DNA of 64,000 nucleotides. It comes from 2-12-FULL-60-19 sp041483675 (GTDB lineage: Bacteria; Desulfobacterota; Binatia; UBA9968). Positions 43,571 through 51,191 of this stretch are shown one piece after another. The position numbers were made by a program, and so were the translations under genes. Below the pieces are notes generated by a model. It saw only the letters and a list, made by a program, of their open reading frames with translations, was not told the origin of the DNA and searched no databases. The stretch lies in contig JBGPGE010000013.1 of NCBI GenBank assembly GCA_041483675.1, positions 1-64,000 of the forward strand. The letters are read 5' to 3'. Within the stretch, counting starts at the first letter, position 1. The number at the start of each line of letters is the position of its first letter.

Positions 43571-44038
43571 TTAACCCTGGCCGATTTTATCCAACTCCGC
43601 CAGCAGCTCTTTGTTTTCCGGAATCCCCTTCTGGTATTCCTTGCTGAAGCGGACGACGCCCTTCTTATCGACGATAAACACCGCGCGCTTGGGATAGCCT
43701 TCAGGCCGAAGGCAATCGTAAAGCGAGCAAACCGCGCCGTGGGGATAGAAATCGGACAGCATGGGGAAGTTGATCCCGCCCATCTTCTCGGCAAACACCT
43801 TGTGGGCAAAAACCGAGTCAACGCTTACGCTCAGCACCTGAGCGTCTCTGGCCTCGAACTCCTTGCGGTCGGCTTCGAGGTTGGTCAGCTCCTGCTGTCA
43901 GCCGCCGGTGAAGTCCAGCGGATAAAACGCCAGCACGACATGCTTCTTGCCCAGAAAATCCGGCAACCCCACCTTCTGCTCCCGTGACACGGGGAGCGAA
44001 AAATCGGGGGCCTTGTCACCCACATTCGGTATAGCCAT
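43571..44038 (-). CDS. Selenocysteine-containing peroxiredoxin (TGA at codon 47 read as Sec)
   Basis: Thiol peroxidase of the AhpC/TSA family, 155 residues if TGA is read through. A GGAGG site precedes the ATG at 44038. The opening MAIPNVGDKAPDFSLP and AFYPLDFTGG lead to TGA at 43900-43898, exactly where the family has the peroxidatic Cys (FTxxC), then QQELTNLEADRKEF. The frame continues without break through MLSVSVDSVFAHKVFAEKMG, VCSLYDCL and AVFIVDKKGVVRF to a TAA at 43571. A SECIS-type hairpin lies 17 nt after the TGA. All conserved elements before and after the TGA are in one frame, which excludes a simple truncated gene. The resolving partner is probably external thioredoxin. Confidence 0.88.
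43852..43880 (-). promoter_or_regulatory. Candidate bacterial SECIS element of the peroxiredoxin
   Basis: Starting 17 nt after the UGA, CCUCGAA (43880-43874) pairs perfectly with UUCGAGG (43858-43852). Within the 15-nt loop, CC can pair with GG, leaving GACCGCAA as apical loop, 27 nt from the UGA and starting with G. This fits the published bacterial SECIS model (apical loop 16-37 nt downstream with a G among its first two bases). Confidence 0.6.
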
Positions 44039-44082
44039 AAAAAACCTCCTTCCTTACCTCCATCACTCAAATACTCCATTCC

Positions 44083-44616
44083 CTATTTCCCGTAAAGCCG
44101 GATATAATCGTTCAGCGCGTCGCGCGTGCTTGGAAAACCGAGATCTTCCCAGGGAATCTTGTCCGGGGCAAACCGTCCGGCCTCCAGCGACTCATCCCCG
44201 GCCGCCAGCTCGCCGCCGGTGACTTCGGCCGTATAGACGACGATGACGTTGGGCGAGCGTGGATAGGAATATACGCCGAGCAAGGAGCTGAGCTTGACCT
44301 CCAGCTGAGATTCTTCCTTTGTCTCGCGAATCGCCGCCTCCTCCACGCTCTCTCCCCGGTCCACATATCCGCCGGGAAAGACCCATTTGCCCATCGCCGG
44401 CTCCACGCCGCGGCGCAGCAGCACCACGCTTTTGTCGATCGTGAAAAGAGTCCCGGCGACCACCTTGGGATCGAGATAGAAGATAAACGCACAGCTCCGG
44501 CAGACCAGCCGCTCGGGCTCGATGGGTTTGATCTTCTCCCATCCGAGCTTGCCGCCGCAGCGCGGGCAGAAGCGGTACTCGATCGCGCCGTGGCTGTGTC
44601 CCTTTTCGTGATCCAT
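44083..44616 (-). CDS. Nudix hydrolase with N-terminal zinc-ribbon
   Basis: A 177-residue pyrophosphohydrolase. The Nudix box GGYVDRGESVEEAAIRETKE, with the final Glu-Ser, is complete near residue 84-106. The N-terminus carries CPRCGGKLGW and CRSCAFIFYL, a four-Cys zinc ribbon as in NudC-like NADH pyrophosphatases, though the NudC substrate motif SQPWPFPxS is absent. Likely an ADP-ribose or nucleotide-sugar type; substrate open. It lies 45 bp upstream of the selenoprotein peroxiredoxin gene and on the same strand. Confidence 0.88.
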   Translation of the reverse strand: MDHEKGHSHGAIEYRFCPRCGGKLGWEKIKPIEPERLVCRSCAFIFYLDPKVVAGTLFTIDKSVVLLRRGVEPAMGKWVFPGGYVDRGESVEEAAIRETKEESQLEVKLSSLLGVYSYPRSPNVIVVYTAEVTGGELAAGDESLEAGRFAPDKIPWEDLGFPSTRDALNDYIRLYGK

Positions 44617-44678
44617 GCGCATCCTCTTTTACCTCAGACGCGGTTGAAACGAAAGAGCGCATTCGCTAAGTCTTAGGG

Positions 44679-45362
44679 ATGCTGCGCGCCGTGATCTTCG
44701 ATTTCAACGGCATTTTGGTGGACGACGAGCCGATCCATCTGGAGATGTTCCAAAAGGTGCTTCACGAGGAGGGAATCCCGCTCACCGAGAAGGACTACTA
44801 CGCGCTCTACCTGGGATTCGACGACCGCGGCGCGTTTCGAGCCGTGTACCGGGATCAGGGCCGGAAACTCGATGACGCCGCCGTGGCAAAACTGATCGAG
44901 CGCAAGGCGGTCTATTATCGCGCTTCAATCGGACACAGAACCGTGATCTTTCCGGGGGTCAAGCAGCTGCTCGCCCAGCTCGTGGGTCGCTATCCCCTCG
45001 CCGTCGCCTCCGGCGCGCTGCGCGACGAGATCGAGCTGATACTTCAAAGCGTTACTTTAAGAAACTATTTTAAAGTTATTGTCAGCGCGAACGACGTGAC
45101 GGAAGGCAAGCCTCAACCGGAGATTTTCCTGAAAGCCCTCGAAGGGCTCAATCGTAACGCCGGTGCTTCGAATCCGATCCGGCCATCGGAGTGTCTGGTG
45201 ATAGAAGATTCCAAGGAAGGCATCCTCGGAGCGCAGCGCGCCGGCATCAAATGCCTGGCCGTCACCAACTCTCATCCCGCCGAACAGCTGCGCTCCGCCG
45301 ACGCCGTAGTCGCAAGCCTCACTGACGTTACTATCCCCTTCTTAGAAGCGCTCTGTGAATAG
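44679..45362 (+). CDS. HAD-superfamily hydrolase, CbbY/beta-phosphoglucomutase-like
   Basis: A 227-residue HAD phosphatase with an alpha-helical cap. Motif I reads FDFNGILVDDEP: the nucleophile Asp is present but the usual second Asp (DxD) is Asn, a variation seen in some members of this group. Motif II is VASGALRDE, motif III GKPQPEIF (Lys) and motif IV VIEDSKEGI. With the Asn the general acid is weakened, so activity may differ from normal phosphatases. Divergent from the Nudix gene. Confidence 0.85.
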   Translation: MLRAVIFDFNGILVDDEPIHLEMFQKVLHEEGIPLTEKDYYALYLGFDDRGAFRAVYRDQGRKLDDAAVAKLIERKAVYYRASIGHRTVIFPGVKQLLAQLVGRYPLAVASGALRDEIELILQSVTLRNYFKVIVSANDVTEGKPQPEIFLKALEGLNRNAGASNPIRPSECLVIEDSKEGILGAQRAGIKCLAVTNSHPAEQLRSADAVVASLTDVTIPFLEALCE

Positions 45363-45423
45363 CGGAAGCCTCCCGCATTCTTCCCAACTCAAAACTAAAA
45401 ACTTAACACTCAAAACTATACTA

Positions 45424-46143
45424 CTATTTATACGGCGTCTTCTGCGGCCGCACGGTAACTTCCACCGGGCATGCGGCGGGCGAACAAGAGAGCAAGTACA
45501 TCACCGTCTGGGCGATGTCATCCGGGCGAATCATCTTGCTCCTATCTAATTTCCGGTTCGGCGGGATTAACGCCGTGTCGACAAATCCGGGGTGAATGGC
45601 CGAAACTTTGATGCCGTACTCGCGCACTTCCTCAAACAGCGCCTCGGTGAAACCGACGACTCCGAACTTCGAGGCGCAATAGGCGGCGCTGTCGGCCTGC
45701 CCCATCTTGCCGGAGATCGAGCCGATATTGATAATCGCGCCGGACTTTTTCTCCATCATAGTCGGCAAAACGAGGCGGCTGAGCACCATCGGCGCGCGGA
45801 GATTAACTTGAAACGTGCGGTCCCAATCTTCAACTTTACCGCTCACGACCGGCCCCTTTTTTCCCCACCCGGCGTTGTTGACGAGGAGGTCGATAGTCCC
45901 CCACTCTCTTAATGTCTCCTGGACGAGCCGCTCCATCTCCTCATCGCGTGTGAGATCCGTCGGAACCACCAGAGCCTCGCCACCGTCGTTGGCGACCTCC
46001 TCGGCGACGGCACGCAATTCCAACTCGCTGCGCGAGGCCAGCGCCACCCGCGCCCCGCCGCGACTAAGCGTCAGCGCGATGGCCTTGCCGATGCCGCGCC
46101 CCGCGCCGGTAACGATGGCAACTTTTCCCGTTAGCGATTTCAT
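45424..46143 (-). CDS. Short-chain dehydrogenase/reductase
   Basis: A 239-residue classical SDR. Cofactor motif TGAGRGIG (residues 12-19), NNAGWG, catalytic Ser in NIGSISGKMG, Tyr and Lys in YCASKFG. The SRSE after beta-2 suggests NADP(H). Substrate unknown. It resembles 3-ketoacyl-ACP reductase-type enzymes, but its tail (SPAACPVEVTVRPQKTPYK) suggests another role. Isolated between convergent or repeat-containing spacers. Confidence 0.88.
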   Translation of the reverse strand: MKSLTGKVAIVTGAGRGIGKAIALTLSRGGARVALASRSELELRAVAEEVANDGGEALVVPTDLTRDEEMERLVQETLREWGTIDLLVNNAGWGKKGPVVSGKVEDWDRTFQVNLRAPMVLSRLVLPTMMEKKSGAIINIGSISGKMGQADSAAYCASKFGVVGFTEALFEEVREYGIKVSAIHPGFVDTALIPPNRKLDRSKMIRPDDIAQTVMYLLSCSPAACPVEVTVRPQKTPYK

Positions 46144-46392
46144 TAAAATAGTTTCGGTTTTCCGGTTTCAACGAAACGACCCCCGGCTCCAAGCCGAGGG
46201 GTTCAAATCTATCGACTGGAAGTCGCCTACCTCGCCATTCTGTCATTCCCGCGAAAGCGGGAATCCAGTCTTTACCTCATAAAACCGTGCCGCCACCGCC
46301 CTGGATGCCCGCTTGCGCGGGCATGACGGACCTTCGCTTCGCCTGAAGCCGAGGGGTTCCAACCATCCCCGAAGGGGACAATAAGAACTTCT
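46144..46392. repeat. Repeat-rich spacer with REP-like palindromes
   Basis: A perfect inverted repeat CATTCCCGC..GCGGGAATCCAG lies at 46242-46268; a second hairpin GCCCGC..GCGGGC at 46303-46328; and AAGCCGAGGGGTTC occurs twice (46193 and 46350 regions). No gene is visible. The first core also occurs at 39639. Confidence 0.6.
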
Positions 46393-46719
46393 TTAATGGA
46401 TCGGTTTTGGCGCGATGAAGACAAGCAGCACCAAACGTTCCGATCCCGGATTGCTCACACCGTGCCTCTGGCCCGACGGCGCGATGGCAATCTCCTGCTC
46501 GCCTAATTCCCGCTCTTCATCTCCGATCTGAAAGCGCCCCTTCCCCTGCACGACAAAGTAAATCTTGTCGGAGCCTTCGTGCGTGTGAGGAGATTGGCTT
46601 TGGCCCGGCTCGAAACAATAGAGATCGCAGAACAGTTTCTCGGTTTCAAACAGGCCGTTCTTTTTCATTTTCTCCGCGCCGAACTGCATCGCGTCGGCTA
46701 TCCTGCGAAAGTTTTCCAT
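46393..46719 (-). CDS. Single-domain cupin protein
   Basis: A 108-residue cupin with ribosome site AAGGAGAG before the ATG at 46719. The metal site motifs are SPHTHEGSDKIYFVVQGKGRF (first motif, HxH and Glu/Asp region, residues 43-63) and a C-terminal SGQRHGVSNPGS His. Such small cupins often act as sensors or isomerases or bind small molecules. Function unknown. Divergent from thiI. Confidence 0.85.
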   Translation of the reverse strand: MENFRRIADAMQFGAEKMKKNGLFETEKLFCDLYCFEPGQSQSPHTHEGSDKIYFVVQGKGRFQIGDEERELGEQEIAIAPSGQRHGVSNPGSERLVLLVFIAPKPIH

Positions 46720-46798
46720 TTCTCTCTCTCCTTGTGGCGGCATCTTAGCACAGCGCCGATGCCCTGCAAATCATGGGTGATTCTGCTATCTTACCGCC

Positions 46799-47962
46799 AT
46801 GACTTCGGTCCTGGTCCGCTACCATGAGATAGCCCTTAAAAAAGGCAACCGGCCTTACTTCGTCGATTTGCTCAGAAGAAATCTCGTCTCCGCCGTCAGA
46901 GACCTCCCGCTCAAAGAAGCCAAAGCTCTTCAGGCGCGGCTCTTGCTCTCTTTCGCCGATGCCCCGAGCGACGACGAGATCAAACGGCGGATCGAAAGGG
47001 TTTTCGGCGTGGCGAATTTTTCCTTTGTCGAAGTCGGGCCTCTGGATCTCTCCGTTCTGGGAGAGAAGATTCTCCACGCTCTGGATGGACGAGTGTTTTC
47101 GTCATTTCGCATCGAGACGACCAGGGCTGACAAGCGCTTCCCTCTGACCTCGCCGGAGATCAACCGGCAGTTGGGCGCGCTGGTCAAAGGGAAAACCGGC
47201 GCCCGCGTGGATCTCAAAAACGCCGAGCTGACGATCTCCGTCGAGATCTTGCCGAACCAGAGCTTCTTCGGCTTCGACGCGGTCCCGGGACCCGGTGGCC
47301 TCCCCGTCGGCTCAAGCGGCCGGGTGGTCGCGCTCATTTCCGGCGGCTTCGACTCGCCGGTGGCGGCCTATCGGATGATGCAGCGCGGCTGCCGCCTCGT
47401 CTTCGTCCACTTTCACAGCGCGCCCTACCTGGACAAGACCTCGCAAGAGAAAGTCCGGGAGCTGGTGAAGCTGCTCACGCGCCACCAGTTCGCTTCGCGC
47501 CTCTATCTCGTGCCGTTCGGCGAGATTCAACGCCAGGTGATCGCGGGAGTATTAAGACCGCTCCGAGTCGTGCTCTATCGGAGAATGATGCTGAGAATCG
47601 CGGAAGCGATCGCGAAGAAAGAGCGAGCGCAGGCGTTGGTGACCGGAGAGAGCCTCGCGCAGGTCGCCTCGCAGACGTTGGAGAATATGGCGGTCATCCA
47701 ACAAGCCGCCGCGCTCCCCATCCTGCGGCCGTTGGTCGGCATGGACAAACAGGAGATCATCGACCAGGCGAGGCGGATCGGGACATTCGAGACTTCGGCG
47801 ATCCCCGACCAGGACTGTTGCCAGCTCTTCGTGCCGAAGCATCCGGCAACCAAGGCCAGGCTGGCGGATGTCGAAAAGGCCGAGTCACCGCTCGACCTCG
47901 CCGCGTTGACTCGCCTTGGAGTGGAGCAAGCGGAGCTGGAGGAATTCAAATTTCCCGACTGA
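46799..47962 (+). CDS. thiI: tRNA 4-thiouridine synthase
   Basis: Makes s4U8 in tRNA and may supply sulfur for thiamine. The N-terminal ferredoxin-like and THUMP domains (residues 1-165) are followed by the PP-loop VALISGGFDSPVAAY near 182. The later GESLAQVASQTLENM and DCCQLFVPKHPATK motifs are family hallmarks. The 387-residue form lacks the C-terminal rhodanese domain of the E. coli enzyme, as is normal in many bacteria; it then relies on a separate sulfurtransferase. Confidence 0.95.
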   Translation: MTSVLVRYHEIALKKGNRPYFVDLLRRNLVSAVRDLPLKEAKALQARLLLSFADAPSDDEIKRRIERVFGVANFSFVEVGPLDLSVLGEKILHALDGRVFSSFRIETTRADKRFPLTSPEINRQLGALVKGKTGARVDLKNAELTISVEILPNQSFFGFDAVPGPGGLPVGSSGRVVALISGGFDSPVAAYRMMQRGCRLVFVHFHSAPYLDKTSQEKVRELVKLLTRHQFASRLYLVPFGEIQRQVIAGVLRPLRVVLYRRMMLRIAEAIAKKERAQALVTGESLAQVASQTLENMAVIQQAAALPILRPLVGMDKQEIIDQARRIGTFETSAIPDQDCCQLFVPKHPATKARLADVEKAESPLDLAALTRLGVEQAELEEFKFPD

Positions 47963-47969
47963 GATACGG

Positions 47970-48575
47970 CTATCTCAGACTGGAATAGTAAGCGGCGAGG
48001 TCGGCGATCTCCCCATCGCCGAGGCGCTTGAAAAGTTTCTTCTTCAATTCGTCGAGCGTGGCGTCCTCCAGCTTTCTCTTGTCTTCTTTGAGAATATTCA
48101 TCTGAGCTTGCAGATAATCCGCCGGTTGGCCCTGAAGAGCCGGAATCCCCTTCTCGGCCTCGCCTTCGCCCTGTGGGTTGTGGCAGACGATACAGGGTCC
48201 GGCTTGCGTCTTGCCCCGCGCAACGGCCTTTGGATCGGGCTTGATCCCGGTGGGCTGTCTTTTCTGCTCGGCAAAGTAGGCCGCGATCTCGTCGATCCCG
48301 AATTGAATGACGTATTTCGAGTAGGGTTCCATCTCGGGCGACGAGCGCCTGCCCTCGGCGTAGTCCTTGATCGCCTTTTTAAAGTACGCCGGTGACATGC
48401 CGGCCAGAATCGGCACTGTGCTGCCGGGGCTGTTGCCGCCGAAACCGTGGCAGGCGCTGCAGATCAGGGCCTTCGACGCGCCGGGGGAATCGAGCGGGCC
48501 GGCGGCGGCATCGAACGCCAGAATCATCCAGCCGAATGCCGCGCAACAAATCGCAAGATATAAAGACTTCCGCAT
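47970..48575 (-). CDS. Dihaem cytochrome c (FccA/c4-like)
   Basis: A 201-residue periplasmic cytochrome with a signal peptide (about 24 residues, ending DAAAG) and two haem motifs: CSACHG near residue 39 and CIVCHN near 129. Axial Met candidates lie in ILAGMSP and near the second half. Two class I domains of similar size suggest c4 or the cytochrome subunit of flavocytochrome c sulfide dehydrogenase. It lies next to the flavoprotein gene on the same strand, separated by the 120-bp three-hairpin repeat, so it is most likely its partner. Confidence 0.88.
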   Translation of the reverse strand: MRKSLYLAICCAAFGWMILAFDAAAGPLDSPGASKALICSACHGFGGNSPGSTVPILAGMSPAYFKKAIKDYAEGRRSSPEMEPYSKYVIQFGIDEIAAYFAEQKRQPTGIKPDPKAVARGKTQAGPCIVCHNPQGEGEAEKGIPALQGQPADYLQAQMNILKEDKRKLEDATLDELKKKLFKRLGDGEIADLAAYYSSLR

Positions 48576-48593
48576 GGCGTTCTCCTTATCAAT

Positions 48594-48713
48594 TTATATC
48601 GAACACGGGGTTTGAATCCCCGTGTTCGACCAAAGGGGAGAGCTGCCGCTTCTCCCCTTTGGAAACCCCATCGGTTTTGTGCCCGCCTCAAGAGGAGGCG
48701 TTTACATTCAATC
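48594..48713. repeat. 120-bp three-hairpin repeat, copy 1
   Basis: Three hairpins in a row: TCGAACACGGGG/CCCCGTGTTCGA (12-bp stem), CCAAAGGGGAGA/TCTCCCCTTTGG (12-bp stem), and CGCCTC/GAGGCG. It ends 3 bp before the fccB stop and lies in the leader of the cytochrome gene. Copy 2 is at 50096-50215 in direct orientation with only a handful of changes; those in the third hairpin keep a stem. Confidence 0.9.
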
Positions 48714-48715
48714 AA

Positions 48716-49963
48716 CTAGCCCAGCATGTCGTTCCAGATGCTCGCGCGCCAGGCGAGCGAGTTCTGCGCGACCGCGACGCTCTTTCCCGGTGTGAGCTTT
48801 TGCTCGATCTGCACAACCTTGCGGTTTTCGATCTTGTACGCGTTGACGACGGCGATCGCTTCTTTGTCGTTCACCCAGCTGTAGCAGGTGTTTCCCGGGG
48901 CGAGCGTCGGCGGCTCTTTGCCGTTGAGCAGCTGGACGATCGCCGCGGCGGAGATTTTTCCCATCGCATTGGCGACGTTGCCCGACTTCGGAACCGGCAG
49001 GCCGATCGTCGAATCCCCGATCACGTGGATATCCTTGTGCTTGACGGATTCATAAGTCACGTGGTCCACCTCGCACCACCGTTTGTCTCCCCCCACCAAA
49101 TCGGCCTCGACGGCAATCGCAGCCGCTCTCTGCGGCGGGATCAAGTTGATCACGTCGTACTTGACCTTGTCGCCCGGCTCCGTCGTCACCTCGCGCACGC
49201 CGGGATCGATCTTTTCGACTTTGTTCGACGGGCGGTAGTCGAGATTGTCGTATTCCTTGAAGATCGCTTTGAAGAGGCCGGTCTTGGAGACGATGTCTTT
49301 GTTGGCGTCGAGCACGATCAGCTTCGACTTGGGCTTTTTCGTCTTGAGATACCAAGCGATCTGGCAGGCGCGCTCGTAGGGGCCGGGAGGGCAGCGGTAG
49401 GCGACGGGAGGGACCGTCATGACAAAGACGCCTCCGTCGTTCATCGACTGGAGCTGCTGGGCCAGCTTGACGGTCTGCGGGCCCGCCTTCCAGGCGTGCA
49501 GCACCGAGTCTTTCGCCCTGTCCAATCCTTCGACCTGCTCCCACAGAAAGTCGATTCCCGGGGAGACCACGAGACGATCGTAGTCGAGGTAGTCGCTGCC
49601 GACTTTGACCCGCCGCTTGTCCGGCTCGATGGCGGTCGCCGCTTCGTGGCGGATTTTTACTCCATGCTTTCTGAGTCCGTCGTATCCGATGGTCAATCGC
49701 TCGATCGACTCCACCCCGCTCAACACGAGATTGCTGAACGGGCACGAGATAAATTCTTTGTTCGGCTCGAGCAGGACGACCTCGATCGAGGGATCGCCTA
49801 GGCGGATATATTTGGCGGCCGTGGCGCCTCCCCAACCTCCGCCGACAACCACCACCCGGCGGCCTTTGGTCTCCGCGGCGAAGGCGCTCAATCCGCCTGT
49901 CCACAGCACCGCCACCCCGCCGCCCGAAGCTTTGAGGAACTCTCGTCGCGTGATATTTTTCAT
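48716..49963 (-). CDS. fccB: Flavocytochrome c sulfide dehydrogenase flavoprotein subunit (FccB/SoxF type)
   Basis: Oxidises sulfide to sulfur or polysulfide in the periplasm, passing electrons to cytochrome c. The 415-residue protein starts with a Tat signal (TRREFLKASGGG) and FAD motif VVVVGGGWGGATAAKYI. Redox Cys candidates lie in YRCPPGPYERACQ near residue 171, CPFSNLVLSG near 71 and NTCYSWV near 377. HVIGDSTIGLPVPKSG near 320 is the second FAD-contacting block. Sulfide:quinone reductases share the fold; the Tat signal and adjoining cytochrome favour FccB. It is flanked on both sides by the 120-bp repeat. Confidence 0.9.
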   Translation of the reverse strand: MKNITRREFLKASGGGVAVLWTGGLSAFAAETKGRRVVVVGGGWGGATAAKYIRLGDPSIEVVLLEPNKEFISCPFSNLVLSGVESIERLTIGYDGLRKHGVKIRHEAATAIEPDKRRVKVGSDYLDYDRLVVSPGIDFLWEQVEGLDRAKDSVLHAWKAGPQTVKLAQQLQSMNDGGVFVMTVPPVAYRCPPGPYERACQIAWYLKTKKPKSKLIVLDANKDIVSKTGLFKAIFKEYDNLDYRPSNKVEKIDPGVREVTTEPGDKVKYDVINLIPPQRAAAIAVEADLVGGDKRWCEVDHVTYESVKHKDIHVIGDSTIGLPVPKSGNVANAMGKISAAAIVQLLNGKEPPTLAPGNTCYSWVNDKEAIAVVNAYKIENRKVVQIEQKLTPGKSVAVAQNSLAWRASIWNDMLG

Positions 49964-50095
49964 GACGCTACCCTCGTGTTTTTTTCGGCGCTTTCCTGAG
50001 ATGCCCGGCTTTGCGTCCATATCGAATGGAGCCGGAGATGTCAAGATGCGATCGGGGGCCCTATCCGGCTCATTGAATGCGGCGGGCGAATCTAG

Positions 50096-50215
50096 TTATA
50101 TCGAACACGGGGTTTGAATCCCCGTGTTCGACCAAAGGGGAGAGCTGCCGCTTCTCCCCTTTGGAAACCCCATCGGTTTTGTGCCCGCCTCAAGAGGCGG
50201 GGTTTACATTGAATC
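50096..50215. repeat. 120-bp three-hairpin repeat, copy 2
   Basis: Same three hairpins as copy 1, the third here CCCGCCTC/GAGGCGGG. It lies in the 285-bp divergent spacer between fccB and soxY, 34 bp before the soxY start, where it could form part of the 5' leader of soxYZ. Confidence 0.9.
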
Positions 50216-50248
50216 TCTTAAATTAGCCGCTGAAACCAGGTGATCGAG

Positions 50249-50779
50249 ATGACAAAATATTCCAAAAAGAGCGCTGTGAGCAGACGGGCTTTTTTGCGCG
50301 TGATGGGCGGGGTTGTCGCGCTCGTTGCGGGAAATGGAGCGTGCCCGGCCATGGACGCCTTCGCGCAGGAGAACCCGACTGGATATCCCCTGCCCGATGA
50401 GAAGATCGAGGCGGTGTTGAAGCGGCTTTTCGGCAGCCGGACGCCGAATGCCGGCGATGGCAAAATCAAACTCGAACTGCCGCTCATCGCCGAGGACGGC
50501 GGCAATGTCGCCGTCACGATCGAAGCCGATCTGCCCATGACCCCCGCAAGCTACGTGAAACACATCTACATTATCTCCGACAAGAACCGACGCCCGTTGA
50601 TCGCCAAATTCTCCCTCACGCCCGAGGCCGGCAAGGCTTATATCGGAACTCATATTCGATTGGCGGACACGACGGACGTGCGGGCGGTGGCGGAGATGAA
50701 CGACGGCACGCTCTACGCGGCGAGCAGGAACGTCAGGGTCACGATTAGCGGCTGCGGCGATCTGCCGCCCCAAAACTGA
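50249..50779 (+). CDS. soxY: Sulfur carrier protein SoxY
   Basis: Binds sulfur intermediates on a C-terminal Cys during thiosulfate and sulfide oxidation in the periplasm. The 176-residue precursor has a Tat signal (SRRAFLRVMGG). The carrier Cys is in VRVTISGCGDLPPQN: it is followed by six residues, so the usual GGCGG end is changed to SGCGD and extended. Ribosome site AGGTG precedes the ATG. soxZ follows 21 bp later. No soxA, soxX, soxB or soxCD is in the window. Confidence 0.92.
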   Translation: MTKYSKKSAVSRRAFLRVMGGVVALVAGNGACPAMDAFAQENPTGYPLPDEKIEAVLKRLFGSRTPNAGDGKIKLELPLIAEDGGNVAVTIEADLPMTPASYVKHIYIISDKNRRPLIAKFSLTPEAGKAYIGTHIRLADTTDVRAVAEMNDGTLYAASRNVRVTISGCGDLPPQN

Positions 50780-50800
50780 GAGTTGGCGAAGGAGCAATCC

Positions 50801-51130
50801 ATGGCGGATACGGGCAGGGTCAGCATTCGACTTCCTTCGACCATCAAGGCCGGCGAGGTGATTCGCGTCCGGAGTCTCATCATCCACCCGATGGAGTTGA
50901 TACAACGGGACAAGCAGGGCAACATCCTGCCTAAGAACTACAACTTCATTCATACCGTGACCGCGACTTACAACGGCAAACCGGTGATGCGCGGCGAAAC
51001 CACCCAGGCGGTGAGCCAGAATCCGATGTTCATCTTTCCGCTGAAAGTCGACCGGCCCGGCAAGCTCACGGTCACGTTTTTGGACACGACCGGGAAGAGC
51101 TACGAAGGCGTCGCGGAGATCAAATTTTAG
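50801..51130 (+). CDS. soxZ: Sulfur oxidation protein SoxZ
   Basis: Partner of SoxY, forming the heterodimer that carries the sulfur. The 109-residue immunoglobulin-like protein has the family segments VIRVRSLIIHPMELI, KNYNFIHTVTATYNGK and FPLKVDRPGKLTVTFLDTTG. The start at 50801 is backed by GAAGGAG. As expected it has no signal peptide and would be exported with SoxY by Tat. Confidence 0.94.
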   Translation: MADTGRVSIRLPSTIKAGEVIRVRSLIIHPMELIQRDKQGNILPKNYNFIHTVTATYNGKPVMRGETTQAVSQNPMFIFPLKVDRPGKLTVTFLDTTGKSYEGVAEIKF

Positions 51131-51191
51131 CAGGCTCCTGAGTTCTTCCGGCGCTTCCGCCCCCCACGGTCAAATACTCGACCACTCACCC

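Noticed and set aside
43885..43897. Hairpin CAGC/GCTG directly after the UGA of the peroxiredoxin as SECIS
   Set aside because: Its loop is only 4 nt from the UGA, outside the range for bacterial SECIS elements; the larger stem at 43852-43880 fits better.
43838..44038. Truncated peroxiredoxin gene or frameshift
   Set aside because: The frame is unchanged across the TGA, the missing residue is the catalytic Cys itself, and codon use and family motifs continue on both sides. Readthrough as Sec explains all of this.
48392..49801. 469-codon open frame on the plus strand
   Set aside because: Antisense to the cytochrome leader and fccB; composition of an artefact.
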